23,714 nt of DNA from CAYJPA01 sp964371945 (GTDB taxonomy: Bacteria > Chloroflexota > Chloroflexia > Thermomicrobiales > UBA6265). This document shows, piece after piece, positions 1 through 7,767 of this stretch. Location of the stretch: NCBI GenBank assembly GCA_964371945.1, contig CAYJPA010000088.1:1-23714 (forward strand), given 5' to 3'. A model generated the notes under the pieces. It did not search any database, was not told where the DNA came from, and saw only the letters and a program-made list of their open reading frames with translations. Numbering within the stretch: position 1 is the first letter of the stretch; the number at the start of each line of letters is the position of its first letter. A program made the translations under genes and the position numbers.

Positions 1-59
1 GCCGCCGGCTGCGCGGACGACAGGTCACTGAGATAACTCTCAAGTTCCTGGTCCGTCAC
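1..59 (-). CDS. N-terminus of a gene leaving the left edge; possibly cyclodeaminase/cyclohydrolase family
   Basis: A reading frame starts with GTG at 59-57 and stays open to the window edge, giving about 19 residues beginning (M)TDQELESYLSDLSSAQPA. A GAGGAG motif (63-68) lies 3 bases before the GTG, a short but usable spacing. The start pattern, a helix with E-L-x-x-Y-L followed by a serine/alanine stretch and proline, resembles the N-terminus of formiminotransferase-cyclodeaminase family proteins (FchA-like methenyl-THF cyclohydrolases), where this helix precedes a glycine-rich loop. The glycine-rich loop is outside the window, so the family call is tentative. That a gene starts here is better supported than what it encodes. 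Confidence 0.42.
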   Translation of the reverse strand, partial: MTDQELESYLSDLSSAQPA

Positions 60-107
60 GATCTCCTCACTTCCGCGGCTCAATGGAATCCAGATCGAGC
101 AACGTCG

Positions 108-236
108 CTAGGCGTGAGGGGCGGTCATGCAGTAGCTGCCGGTGCTGAGATCTTCCAGCTCTTCCCAGTCGACGGAGGTGTCCAAACGGATGCCGATCCA
201 ATATCGCGTTTGATTCCCGCGAATCGTACGTTCGGG
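108..236 (-). pseudogene. Remnant of an MmcQ/YjbR-like gene (C-terminal part only)
   Basis: On the minus strand 42 codons, bounded by TAG stops at 239-237 and 110-108, read RYWIGIRLDTSVDWEELEDL and then STGSYCMTAPHA. This resembles the C-terminal strand and helix of MmcQ/YjbR-type proteins, where a W-x-x-[VI]-R-L-D strand is followed by an acidic D/E-E-L helix and a short tail ending near A-P-[KH]. I found no matching N-terminal half in any frame upstream, and the fragment has neither a start codon nor a Shine-Dalgarno site. I read it as a decayed gene end. The match is by eye from a short stretch, so a chance resemblance is possible. Confidence 0.35.
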
Positions 237-239
237 CTA

Positions 240-1320
240 TTGACTGTCCGCACATTCCAGGTTGCCACAGTTAATATATGGCGACGAGCGAGACTCACCA
301 ATGGGAAATATCCCCCCTTGCAAGAACGGTGCCACTGATCGCCGAATGTGGAACCATGAGGCAATTCCATCCTTTTACAATCCCGGGAAAACGCTCTCGG
401 GAACCGACAGGTCATTCGGTGAATTCGCGCGAATGCCGTGCGCCAAAGCGACCAGCAGGACCGGAACGATCGATTGCATCGGTGACCGCATTCCATGCGA
501 GTGGTCGTCGCGCGGGCAATCTCGGAATGCCTGTCTCAAGGTACAGAGTCCTAATCCACGATTTGTTCTCCGCGCAATCGGGAGGATCATGACTGGCCAT
601 AGTGCACTACATGTCATCAAACCCTTAACCCGATCTTGATGGTTTTGACGAATGCGAGCGTCGCGCACGCGATCCGTGCTTCACTCAAGCGCACATCGAG
701 CTGGAGCTCAACCACAACATTGGGGATTCGTAACAGATGTCGCACCGTGTTTGAGATCGATCTCAATTCAGTCCGGGGTGTCGACCGCCCGTTCGGCTTC
801 AACGAGAAATGAGCCGGTTGAATCGAAGAACGGTCAGCTCGCAAACCGGCAAGACTCGCCATTTTGTCGCCCATGGTTGCGGGAATGGAGACGTTCGATC
901 CGATTCAGCGCACGCCCCGTTGACCTCGATTGTGGTAACGACAGCGCTTCCACATGAACCTTGCTTGCTGCGCTGGACTCGAAGGGCGTGATCGCGTGAA
1001 AGGGCTTTGCCGCTCCGCGTCAGGTCGACAATCGATGGCGGTCAAACGAACCCAATCATGAATGAGCGGGTATTGGAAGCCGCGCGGCTGCACTGTGCCG
1101 AACGGCCTGGTGGTCGACCTCTATTTCTTTCCGGAAGCGCATACGCGGCGCCGCTGAACAACCAACAACACGGAGGTTGAAGTAACGCTTATTGCCGGAC
1201 GCCGGAAGTGGATCTCCCCTTCCACCGGAGCGCGCGCCGCACGAAATTCCTCTTTGCTTTTTTTGACTAGCGACGCGACTACACGGCTCTCCACCGGCGG
1301 AATTCACGCGATCATTTATC
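240..1320. other. Gene-poor stretch, nothing recognised
   Basis: About 1.1 kb with open frames only up to roughly 120 codons on both strands. None has a convincing Shine-Dalgarno site together with protein-like composition, and no recognisable family appears. Base composition is more mixed than in the coding regions. Together with the gene remnant just to the left this looks like decayed or non-coding sequence. No tRNA, hairpin terminator or tandem repeat was seen. Confidence 0.4.
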
Positions 1321-1353
1321 GGACACTTGCGAAAGTGTTCCATTGCTCTATAA
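1321..1353 (+). promoter_or_regulatory. Sigma70-like promoter with overlapping interrupted palindrome
   Basis: A perfect TATAAT hexamer sits at 1348-1353, with TTGCGA (4 of 6 to the -35 consensus) at 1327-1332, 15 bases apart. The -10 lies 45 bases upstream of the ATG at 1398. An interrupted palindrome, ACACTT-N4-AAGTGT (1323-1338), overlaps the -35 element and looks like a possible operator. The spacing is a little short of the optimum. Function is inferred from position and sequence only. Confidence 0.45.
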
Positions 1354-1397
1354 TACCTTCTTGTCGGGTCACCGTTAACATTGTCAGGGGTTTCCAA

Positions 1398-1700
1398 ATG
1401 CAGTCGGGCGCCATAATTGTGCTTGGATTCGTCGTCCTCGTTATTGCAGTCGTGCTCATTCGCATGATCCGCACCCGAAAGCGCCGGCGCTTTCAACATC
1501 ACCTACGAAAAGGACTTCTCCTAACGCATGACCGAACGTTCAGCTTGACAAACGCGATTGAGGCGCCGGCCGGCACGCCATACCGCGTTATCGCCAAGCA
1601 AGGCGGAGCAGTGAAGATCGAGATCCTGCTGGAGGACGGGAAAACGATCCAGGGGTATACGTCGACCGCACATGTGCGAACGCGACGGTCATTGCTTTGA
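1398..1700 (+). CDS. Small single-pass membrane protein, function unknown
   Basis: The product is 100 residues. Residues 3-22 are a strongly hydrophobic helix (AIIVLGFVVLVIAVVLIRMI) followed at once by a very basic stretch (RTRKRRR), which by the positive-inside rule puts the C-terminal domain in the cytoplasm. The remaining ~70 residues alternate short polar and hydrophobic segments ending in EILLEDGKTIQGYTST, suggesting a small beta domain. I chose the ATG at 1398 because AGGGG (1386-1390) lies 7 bases upstream and a TATAAT promoter lies 45 bases upstream. The frame is open further upstream to 1254, but that part crosses the promoter and reads as non-protein. I recognise no family and the gene stands alone. 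Confidence 0.55.
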   Translation: MQSGAIIVLGFVVLVIAVVLIRMIRTRKRRRFQHHLRKGLLLTHDRTFSLTNAIEAPAGTPYRVIAKQGGAVKIEILLEDGKTIQGYTSTAHVRTRRSLL

Positions 1701-2380
1701 CCAGGATCATTGGCGTGATCGGCGATTTCTTCAGACTGGGACGGAGCCGTTGAGCTTCGCGGCAGCGCGTTTCGCGGACCAGTCTCCCGCGCGTGCATCA
1801 GCGCCGCTCCATACAGATCGTCCATCCGGCGCAGCCGCTCAGCCCGCGGTGCAGCGGCATGGGCATCAACACCTACCGCCTCGTCTGTCTGCAATCACCG
1901 GCGGACGGCTGCACGCATGCGACGATTCCAGCGAACGATCGCGTCTCCATTTTCGCCAAGATGCGCGGCCTTCACCAACCTTGGGTGCTCGCGCACAAGG
2001 GGTGTTCGTGACCGAAGCGTCCACATCTCCTCGAGAATCGCCCAGGATTCCAAGAATATGGCGCCCTGGACGTCGATGCCATGTCGCATGACCGTGCTTT
2101 TCCCTCAAGAACACTGATTGAGCGCGCGCCGGCTTATTTACAATCTCATACTCAGGAATCTGATTGCCCATCCTGGGCAGTCAGTCACGTTCTCATTGGC
2201 AGTTTCATCAGGGTTTATCGGCCAGCATGCCGTGCGATGTCCCCCCGTTGGGGCTCCAAAACGGTCAGACTTCTTTGGGTAGGCCGGCTACATTGCGAAC
2301 AATGCGATCTCAGCCTAGGACGCAACATTGTTCACCTAAGGTGTCACCCGTCGTCGAAGCGACGGCTTCAATTCTGTCAG
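1701..2380. other. Gene-poor stretch with one weak interrupted minus-strand frame
   Basis: No confident gene. On the minus strand a frame from an ATG at 2089 runs 64 codons (including FLESWAILEEMWTLRS, fairly protein-like), meets a single TGA at 1897-1895, then continues open in the same frame. It could be a gene broken by one nonsense codon. However, the only Shine-Dalgarno-like run is about 13 bases from the ATG and competing open frames exist on the plus strand, so I do not call it. Nothing else recognisable was seen. Confidence 0.3.
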
Positions 2381-2647
2381 TCACGCCATGTCATCCTCAG
2401 ATGGTCGACTGCACGCCATTGCATCTGTAAGCACCCGGTCGACAATATCTCCGGCAACATATGCCCACGCATTGAATCGCCGGTTGTCGATTTCCGTGAG
2501 CTGTTTCGCGGCTCCCGAAATCACATTATGAGCCGCCAGGGCAAACGAATCGGCAATCGCCTCATCCAAACTCCTAAGATCGGCAGTCGACCTTGAAATT
2601 GGCGCAGACAATTCGTCGAGTAGCTCTCTTTGCAGTGGGTCGGTCAT
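2381..2647 (-). CDS. Small hypothetical protein
   Basis: An 88-residue reading frame begins MTDPLQRELLDELSAP. Composition is protein-like, mostly predicted helix, with alternating acidic and hydrophobic residues (SLDEAIADSFALAAHNVISG) and an acidic C-terminus (RPSEDDMA). There is no signal peptide or membrane segment. The ATG at 2647 has only a weak GAGAAG purine run upstream. It lies alone, about 240 bases beyond the 3' end of the HAD phosphatase gene on the same strand. I recognise no family. It could be a chance ORF, but it reads better than the other short frames nearby. Confidence 0.4.
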   Translation of the reverse strand: MTDPLQRELLDELSAPISRSTADLRSLDEAIADSFALAAHNVISGAAKQLTEIDNRRFNAWAYVAGDIVDRVLTDAMACSRPSEDDMA

Positions 2648-2883
2648 GCATATCTTCTCGACATCTTGTTCAATGAAGCATCAGGCAGCCGTCAACCAAT
2701 GATCGATGATGCAGTTTACTACCGTCCGATAACTCGATCACGCCGATCCACGGGTGTTTGCGACTCATGCATTCGACCCGCGGCCGAACGAGACATGAGC
2801 ATGCCGTCGAGCACGCTGCATTGTTCCAACAAGCCTTATGCGTCGGACGCCGCGTGCGCGGGCCTTTCGACTCGTCTCGAATA

Positions 2884-3576
2884 TCAAGTGTCCGGGTCGA
2901 CACCGACGTTTCGGCGCGCAACGACCTCACTCAATAGCAGCGCGGCGAGCTCGTGTACCGAATCGGCGACTACTGTCGCGCCTGCTCCTCGTAGTTCCTC
3001 GTTCGTTCCATACCCGTAGGTGACTCCAACCGCGGTGAGTCCATTGTGCCTGGCTCCGATGATGTCATGTTCCCGATCTCCGACCATCACGGCTGTGCCG
3101 CGATCGATGCCACGCCTTTCCAACAACACATGGGCGATCACCTCGGTTTTGGCGACGCGCGTGTGGTCGAGATTGCTGCCAACAACGAGGTCAATGTAGC
3201 GGTCAAGTCCAAAATGGGTCACGATCTGTTCGGCATAGATGGTCGGCTTAGATGTCGCGACAACCAGCGTGGCGCCGCCGGCCTGGAGGTCGCGGAGCAG
3301 CTCGGAAATACCAGGATAGACCTCATTTTCAAAGAGTCCGTTGGTCGAGAAATGGTCTCGGTAGTAGCCGGCGGCGATTCTCGCCTGGGCGGGATTGAGC
3401 CCGTGCAGTCGCTCGAACGACTCAAGCAGGGGCGGTCCAATGTAGGGCGCGAGCGTTTCGCGATCCGGGACGTCGATGCCAAAGCGTGCCAGCGCCAATT
3501 GCACGGACCGAGTGATGCCAACGATGGGATCGGTTAGCGTTCCATCGAGATCGAACAATATTGCGCTGAACTTCAA
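2884..3576 (-). CDS. HAD-family hydrolase, phosphoglycolate phosphatase-like
   Basis: The 230-residue product is a haloacid dehalogenase superfamily phosphatase, expected to be cytoplasmic, Mg-dependent and active on a small phosphorylated metabolite. All four motifs are visible: I, D9-L-D11-G-T (nucleophile and acid); II, S109 in VVATSKP; III, K143; IV, GDREHD with D167 and D171. The helical cap between residues 15 and 80, with the PYIGPPLLESF segment, is typical of the Gph/PpaX-like subgroup and the length is normal. The exact substrate cannot be read from sequence; 2-phosphoglycolate, pyrophosphate and nucleotide monophosphates are all possible. The ATG start is supported by AGGAG 5 bases upstream. 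The DinB-like gene on the same strand ends 51 bases upstream, so the two may be cotranscribed. Confidence 0.88.
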   Translation of the reverse strand: MKFSAILFDLDGTLTDPIVGITRSVQLALARFGIDVPDRETLAPYIGPPLLESFERLHGLNPAQARIAAGYYRDHFSTNGLFENEVYPGISELLRDLQAGGATLVVATSKPTIYAEQIVTHFGLDRYIDLVVGSNLDHTRVAKTEVIAHVLLERRGIDRGTAVMVGDREHDIIGARHNGLTAVGVTYGYGTNEELRGAGATVVADSVHELAALLLSEVVARRNVGVDPDT

Positions 3577-3627
3577 TGGGCACTCCTGAACGATTCCGTT
3601 GGGCGATCGGAGGCTGAGACTTGAGCC

Positions 3628-4098
3628 CTAGCCTCGCGGTACGCCTAAACCCTGGCGGACTTCTCCAAGGTGGTACGCACAATGGGCAAGGATAGCGAGT
3701 GCACCACCAACGAAGTTCTCGTCCCAGCCGTCGACCGTTTGGATGAAGCTGCGCGTTTCCCGATAGGCGCCGTCTAGACGATCGATCAACGCCCGCCATT
3801 GAGCATCGTCGACCGCTCCAATGAGCCACGATCCGTCCCAATCGGCATCGATCTCCTTCCCCGTTCTGGCGCCCTCGTTGATGAGATCAATGTAGAAGCG
3901 CACATGATTGACCTGGGCGGCGAGCGAAGCGCAATTCGAGGATATCGTCCGCGATGCTTCCTCCGCGGTCACGGTTGCCAGTGTTTCGAATATTGACGTT
4001 TCTTTGTCCAGCAGGTATCCATGGACTTGCTCGAAAATCTCCTCGAGGATGATCAAGACGCTGTTGCGAAATGTCTCCGCCGGAATCGAACCTGCCAC
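3628..4098 (-). CDS. DinB-like four-helix-bundle protein
   Basis: The 156-residue product fits the DinB/YfiT-like putative metalloenzyme superfamily in length and pattern: long amphipathic helices, a histidine in the second helix (VNHVRFYIDL, about residue 65) and a C-terminal AHCAYHLGEVRQGL helix with two histidines, the usual place for metal ligands. Members of the wider superfamily include thiol-dependent transferases and isomerases, but most DinB-like proteins have no known reaction. The start is GTG at 4098, with GGAG 8 bases upstream; no ATG alternative exists nearby. It lies just upstream of the HAD phosphatase gene, probably in one transcript. The superfamily call is fairly secure and the function is not. 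Confidence 0.72.
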   Translation of the reverse strand: MAGSIPAETFRNSVLIILEEIFEQVHGYLLDKETSIFETLATVTAEEASRTISSNCASLAAQVNHVRFYIDLINEGARTGKEIDADWDGSWLIGAVDDAQWRALIDRLDGAYRETRSFIQTVDGWDENFVGGALAILAHCAYHLGEVRQGLGVPRG

Positions 4099-4656
4099 GA
4101 TGTGGTCTCCCGTCGTTGATGCGCAAGCTAGACCGTGGATGACAGACTGATTGTTCTGGCCTTTTTTGTCTTAGATTCTGGACTCTGTCCGGCAGCGTTC
4201 TCGCGGAGGCGACTCTGAAGCATCAGGTATCAACCGCCCTGGCGTTTCAGCAAAATACGGTCTACCGGCAAGATCCTTCCTTCGTCAGTGGCGTGTCCAT
4301 CGTCGATTGTCTTGGCCGGAGACCTCCGGTTCCCACGTCATGCTGAGGCGACACCGAAGCAGCTCTGGTTCGATTGCCGCGGAGTTGCGGGAAGACAACG
4401 CCCTCCGGGGAGATGCTTCGTGCCTCAGCATGACGGTCGGCGGGCGACCGCGAACCTGACAGATGACGCTCGTCAGATCAGTCAGGATGACGGTATGGTG
4501 TTGCCATGCGGGCAGCGCAACCGACGCTGTTCAGTCGGCTAAACGACGACTGAAGCGACAGTTCAAGTCGTTATGTAGTATGAAGTTTGCCGTTTCTTGG
4601 CACACGCCATGCATCGGATCAACTGTTGTGTTCGGTCTATATGAAGGAGCGGTTGG
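4099..4656. other. Intergenic region holding a long palindromic repeat
   Basis: This 558-base gap separates the divergent DinB-like gene and the small plus-strand gene. It contains the long hairpin at 4336-4435 and, 3' of it, further short CAGATGACG / CAGGATGACG motifs (4458-4495) that loosely echo the hairpin arms. Short open frames here are not protein-like. I could not identify convincing promoters for either flanking gene. Confidence 0.5.
4336..4435. repeat. Long palindromic repeat (hairpin) with TCAGCATGACG core
   Basis: Two 14-base arms, CGTCATGCTGAGGC (4336-4349) and GCCTCAGCATGACG (4422-4435), are perfect inverse complements. The pairing resumes inside with CGAAGCA (4355-4361) against TGCTTCG (4414-4420), then CTC against GAG after one mismatch, with a 5-versus-1 base asymmetric bulge between. 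The total stem is about 24 bp with a loop of about 44 bases. A shorter hairpin with the same 11-base core occurs at 11937-11979, so this looks like a dispersed repeat family rather than a terminator. No T-tract follows either arm. Confidence 0.75.
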
Positions 4657-5016
4657 GTGCAAACAATTCTCTATGTTTCATCGATGACGCTCGGTGACGA
4701 GGTCCAGGTCCGCCACATTCACGAACAGTTTCCGATGCGCGCTCTGGAAAACGGGATCGGGGTCGAGAAGTTGACGGCGTTCATCGGTAGCGGTTTCTAC
4801 GCGCTGGAAGTCGAGATTGACGATGACGACGGGAACTTTCAGGAACGCTTCCATGACTTTCTTCGAACTCCCGAGGTTCAGACGTTCTTCAATGCCCTGC
4901 GTTCGCACGTTGATGAACTGCCAACCCCGGACTCTCAGACCGCGGAGCTCCACCTCGCGACCCCGTTGCTGCAATGGGAACGAGGGATGGTCAGCGATAC
5001 GCCGGTCGAGGAATGA
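4657..5016 (+). CDS. Small conserved-looking hypothetical protein
   Basis: The 119-residue product begins MQTILYVSSMTLGDEVQVRH. GTG at 4657 is chosen as start because GAAGGAG (4643-4649) lies 7 bases upstream. The pattern is a beta strand, a helix with RHIHEQFP, then strands around FYALEVEIDDDDGNF, a helix ERFHDFLRTPEVQTFFNALRSH and a strand near TAELHLATPLLQW. That order (beta-alpha-beta-beta-alpha-beta) suggests a small ferredoxin-like alpha/beta barrel such as the Dabb/antibiotic-monooxygenase type, but this is inference from pattern and not from a motif. No signal peptide or membrane segment is present. It converges on the dehydrogenase gene with only 8 bases between them. Confidence 0.68.
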   Translation: MQTILYVSSMTLGDEVQVRHIHEQFPMRALENGIGVEKLTAFIGSGFYALEVEIDDDDGNFQERFHDFLRTPEVQTFFNALRSHVDELPTPDSQTAELHLATPLLQWERGMVSDTPVEE

Positions 5017-5024
5017 GTCCGGCA

Positions 5025-5804
5025 TCAGCGTGGAATGTCGCCGCCGATTAGTCCATTGCCGGCGAGCAGACCGCCGTCAACCGCCAGAACCTCGCCGGTG
5101 ATCCATGACGCCTCGTCCGAGACGAGGAAGAGCGCAGCATTGGCGACATCTTCTGGCTCGCCGACCCGGCCCAAGGGATACCACCGCGCAAGCTTGTCAA
5201 AGACCTCCGGATCTTCCGCGAAGCGCTCTTTCCAGGCCGCGGTTCGGATTGTGCCGGGGGCTATGCAGTTGACCCGCACTCCAAATGGCCCGTACTTGAC
5301 GGCCATGTTTTGCGTGAGGTTGACCATGCCGGCCTTGGCCGCGGCATATGCCTCCTCGCCCACGCCGGTCAGGCCGTTGACGGAGCTGATATTGAGGATG
5401 ACGCCGTTGCGGCGTTCGATCATGGCGGGCAGCACGGCCTTCGAGCAGAGAAAGACGCTCTTCAGAACGACGTCGAGATTAAGGTCCCAGGTCTCTTCGT
5501 CGATCGTGAGTATGTCGTTCCCCTTGGACAGGCCGGCATTGTTAACCAGAATGTCGATCCGGCCGAAGGATTCATTGGCCTGCTTGACCATCTCCTCGAT
5601 TTGATCGGCTCGTGTTACGTCGACCGTGACCGCGATCGCTTGAGCGCCCCCGGCGCTGAGGATTTCCGCCGTTTCGCGCGCTCGTTCCTCCGCAATATCC
5701 GCGACAACGACGCATACTCCCGCTGCCGCGAACCGAATCGCGATTGCCCGGCCGATCCCCGATCCAGCGCCGGTTATGATCGCAACCGCTTGCTTCAATC
5801 TCAT
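5025..5804 (-). CDS. Short-chain dehydrogenase/reductase (classical SDR)
   Basis: The 259-residue product is a cytoplasmic NAD(P)-dependent oxidoreductase. Visible motifs are the nucleotide-binding TGAGSGIG at residues 11-18, NNAG at 88-91, S140, and the Y153-A-A-A-K157 catalytic pair; the C-terminal WITGEVLAVDGG is characteristic of the FabG/glucose-dehydrogenase-like classical SDRs. The acidic D36 after the second beta strand favours NAD over NADP. The start has GGAG 5 bases upstream. It lies 14 bases beyond the second permease gene, at the end of the ABC operon, so oxidation of the imported sugar or sugar acid is a reasonable guess. The substrate is not determined by the sequence. Confidence 0.9.
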   Translation of the reverse strand: MRLKQAVAIITGAGSGIGRAIAIRFAAAGVCVVVADIAEERARETAEILSAGGAQAIAVTVDVTRADQIEEMVKQANESFGRIDILVNNAGLSKGNDILTIDEETWDLNLDVVLKSVFLCSKAVLPAMIERRNGVILNISSVNGLTGVGEEAYAAAKAGMVNLTQNMAVKYGPFGVRVNCIAPGTIRTAAWKERFAEDPEVFDKLARWYPLGRVGEPEDVANAALFLVSDEASWITGEVLAVDGGLLAGNGLIGGDIPR

Positions 5805-5818
5805 CTTGACTCCCGCTG

Positions 5819-6715
5819 CTAAACCTTCATTGCGCCTTCCTGAAGGCCCTTCATGTACCAGCGTTGGGCGATGGCGAAGGCAATCAGCGCAGGCGTTATG
5901 GTCATGACATAAACTGCGGCCAATCTGGGCCAGATCCAGGCGCCCATGCCACCTCCTGCCGTGGCCAGAACAACCGGCAGTGTGCGGGCGCTTTGGTCGG
6001 CGATCAATGTCGATGCGAGCAGATACTCACCCCAGGCGGAGACGAAATTGACGATCACAACCACGACGACACCGTTTCGGACCAATGGCAACATGATCGT
6101 CAACAGAAGGCGCCAGGTGCCGGCGCCATCGATGCGGGCGGCATCGGCGATCTCTCGCGGGATCGATTCAAACATTCCACGCATGATGAAAACCGAAAGC
6201 GCCAATCCGAGGGTGACATAGGGCAGGATCAGTCCCCAGGTGACGTTGTAGAGCCCGAGACTCCGTTGGATCTGCCAAATCGAAATCAGGGCGGTCACCC
6301 GGGTGGGAAAGAACATCGAAGAGACGAAGAGCGCCAAAACGATCTTTCGACCGGGCATTCTGAGATGCACCAGGGCGAATCCCGCGAGCACGGCGCAGAT
6401 CGTGGTAATGACCACGGTGCCTACCGTCACGACCACGCTGTTCATCATGTTCTGCGGAAGATCGCGACCTTCGGTGAGCACATACCAGTAGTGGCTGAAG
6501 TCGAACTTCTCCGGCCAGATGTAGCGCTTCGCCGAATCGCGTCTCGACTTGATGGAGAGCAGGATCACCCACAGAATCGGAAAGAGGATGCTGCCGACGC
6601 AAAGACTGACGACCAAGTGGCGCACATACGTGCCCCAGGGGTTGCGCCGTTTTCCAACGACGAGGTCCTGCACTGAGCTGTATGGTCCGCTGAGGGTTGT
6701 TTCTTCGGTCGCCAT
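5819..6715 (-). CDS. Carbohydrate ABC transporter permease (MalG/CUT1-like)
   Basis: This is an inner-membrane permease subunit of a binding-protein-dependent sugar importer. About six hydrophobic segments are visible, and the EAA loop that docks the ATPase is clear (EIADAARIDGAGTW, about residues 190-203 counted from the ATG at 6721). The C-terminus QRWYMKGLQEGAMKV is typical of MalG-type subunits, and the length of about 298 residues is normal. Two ATGs lie close together. I prefer the second (6715) because AGAGG is 6 bases upstream of it but directly abuts the first (6721). The gene starts within 10 bases of the stop of the other permease, indicating translational coupling. Confidence 0.92.
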   Translation of the reverse strand: MATEETTLSGPYSSVQDLVVGKRRNPWGTYVRHLVVSLCVGSILFPILWVILLSIKSRRDSAKRYIWPEKFDFSHYWYVLTEGRDLPQNMMNSVVVTVGTVVITTICAVLAGFALVHLRMPGRKIVLALFVSSMFFPTRVTALISIWQIQRSLGLYNVTWGLILPYVTLGLALSVFIMRGMFESIPREIADAARIDGAGTWRLLLTIMLPLVRNGVVVVVIVNFVSAWGEYLLASTLIADQSARTLPVVLATAGGGMGAWIWPRLAAVYVMTITPALIAFAIAQRWYMKGLQEGAMKV

Positions 6716-6724
6716 TGTCATCCT

Positions 6725-7678
6725 CTAGTCGCGCGATCTGAATAGCCGGAACATGGCGATCACCACGACGAGCATGGCGAAGGTGCCGATCCAGCCGACG
6801 GCAGCCGCATATCCCTGCGGGCGGTCGCCGAGGGTGAAGGCGAGCTCCTTCATATAAACGGTCCAGGTATAGGTCGGCCGGCTGCGATCGCCGGAGCCGC
6901 CTCCAAGGATCAGGAATTCGTCGATCGCGGCCATCGCGGTGCCGAAGCGAAGAACGACCAGAACGAGAATGATCGGCCGCAATCGCTGGAACGTGACGTC
7001 CCAGAACATCCGCCATTCACCGGCGCCATCAACCTTCGCCGCGTCATAGAGATCCTGTGGAATGGTGGCCAATCCGGCGAGGTAGAACATGGTGTGATAG
7101 CCAAGTCCCCACCACCACGCCATGACGGCGATCGCCGGGAAGACGAGTCGCTCGTTGCCGAGCCAGAGCGGTTGGTTGTAGAGCGTGAACCAGCCGAAGA
7201 CATCGACCAGGAAATAGTTGAGCGGGCCGATATAGATGTCATACATCCAACGCCAGAGGATGTAGATGAGCGGCCCTGGAATCATCGCCGGGATCAAGAG
7301 CACAAGTCGAAGAAAAACGGAAATCTTTGGACTTCGATATCGATCGACCATCGCGGCCAGAAACATCGGGAGAAAAATCATGCCGGGCAGGAAGAGCGCG
7401 GTAAAGACCGCCGCGCGCAGCAATCCATCACGAACCAGGGGATCGGAGATCGCTTCCCGGTAGTTCGCGAGCCCGATCCACTTCGCGGGCGTGTCGCGCA
7501 GGAAGTAGTAGTCGGTGAAGCTAAGCCAGCCAACGCGCAAAATTGGGTAGATCTGCCAGCCCACGAAGAAGATCATCGCCGGCAGGATGTAAAGCCAACT
7601 GGCGGGAATGTTTCCGAAGATGGAGTCCGCTTTGCGCTTTGTGCGGGGACGATCGTATTGGGCAAGCGGCGATGACAT
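6725..7678 (-). CDS. Carbohydrate ABC transporter permease (MalF/CUT1-like)
   Basis: The 317-residue product is the partner permease of the sugar importer. The N-terminus is short and basic, then a hydrophobic helix (LYILPAMIFFVGWQIYPIL, about 29-47) begins a six-helix core. The EAA loop IPQDLYDAAKVDGAGEW (206-222) is a clear CUT1 signature. No large periplasmic insertion as in E. coli MalF is present, as is usual in compact UgpA/LacF-type permeases. AGGA lies 7-8 bases before the ATG. The binding-protein gene ends about 90 bases upstream, with a strong hairpin in the gap (7698-7734). No ATPase gene is found in this operon. Confidence 0.92.
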   Translation of the reverse strand: MSSPLAQYDRPRTKRKADSIFGNIPASWLYILPAMIFFVGWQIYPILRVGWLSFTDYYFLRDTPAKWIGLANYREAISDPLVRDGLLRAAVFTALFLPGMIFLPMFLAAMVDRYRSPKISVFLRLVLLIPAMIPGPLIYILWRWMYDIYIGPLNYFLVDVFGWFTLYNQPLWLGNERLVFPAIAVMAWWWGLGYHTMFYLAGLATIPQDLYDAAKVDGAGEWRMFWDVTFQRLRPIILVLVVLRFGTAMAAIDEFLILGGGSGDRSRPTYTWTVYMKELAFTLGDRPQGYAAAVGWIGTFAMLVVVIAMFRLFRSRD

Positions 7679-7697
7679 AGGCTTTCCTAAGTATGCA

Positions 7698-7734
7698 GAG
7701 AGGCTAGGAGACCCTTAAGTCGACCTAGCCTCTC
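7698..7734 (-). promoter_or_regulatory. Intra-operon RNA hairpin between binding protein and permease genes
   Basis: GAGAGGCTAGG (7698-7708) pairs perfectly with CCTAGCCTCTC (7724-7734), an 11-bp stem, and GAC/GTC (7710-7712 with 7719-7721) can pair inside the 15-base loop. No T-run follows on the minus strand, so it is unlikely to be a simple intrinsic terminator. In sugar ABC operons such hairpins commonly protect or limit the transcript so that the binding protein is made in excess over the permeases. That role is inferred from the position. Confidence 0.6.
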
Positions 7735-7767
7735 GTGCGTCAACGATCGAAGTATCCGCGGCGGTCG

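Noticed and set aside
1499..2089. Minus-strand frame interrupted by a single TGA at 1897-1895, possible nonsense-mutated gene
   Set aside because: Part of it is antisense to the better supported membrane protein gene, the start is weak and no family is recognised; mentioned only in the intergenic entry.
4366..4384. GGTTCGATTGCC, resembling a tRNA T-loop
   Set aside because: No complementary T-stem, anticodon arm or acceptor stem is present; it lies in the loop of the palindromic repeat.
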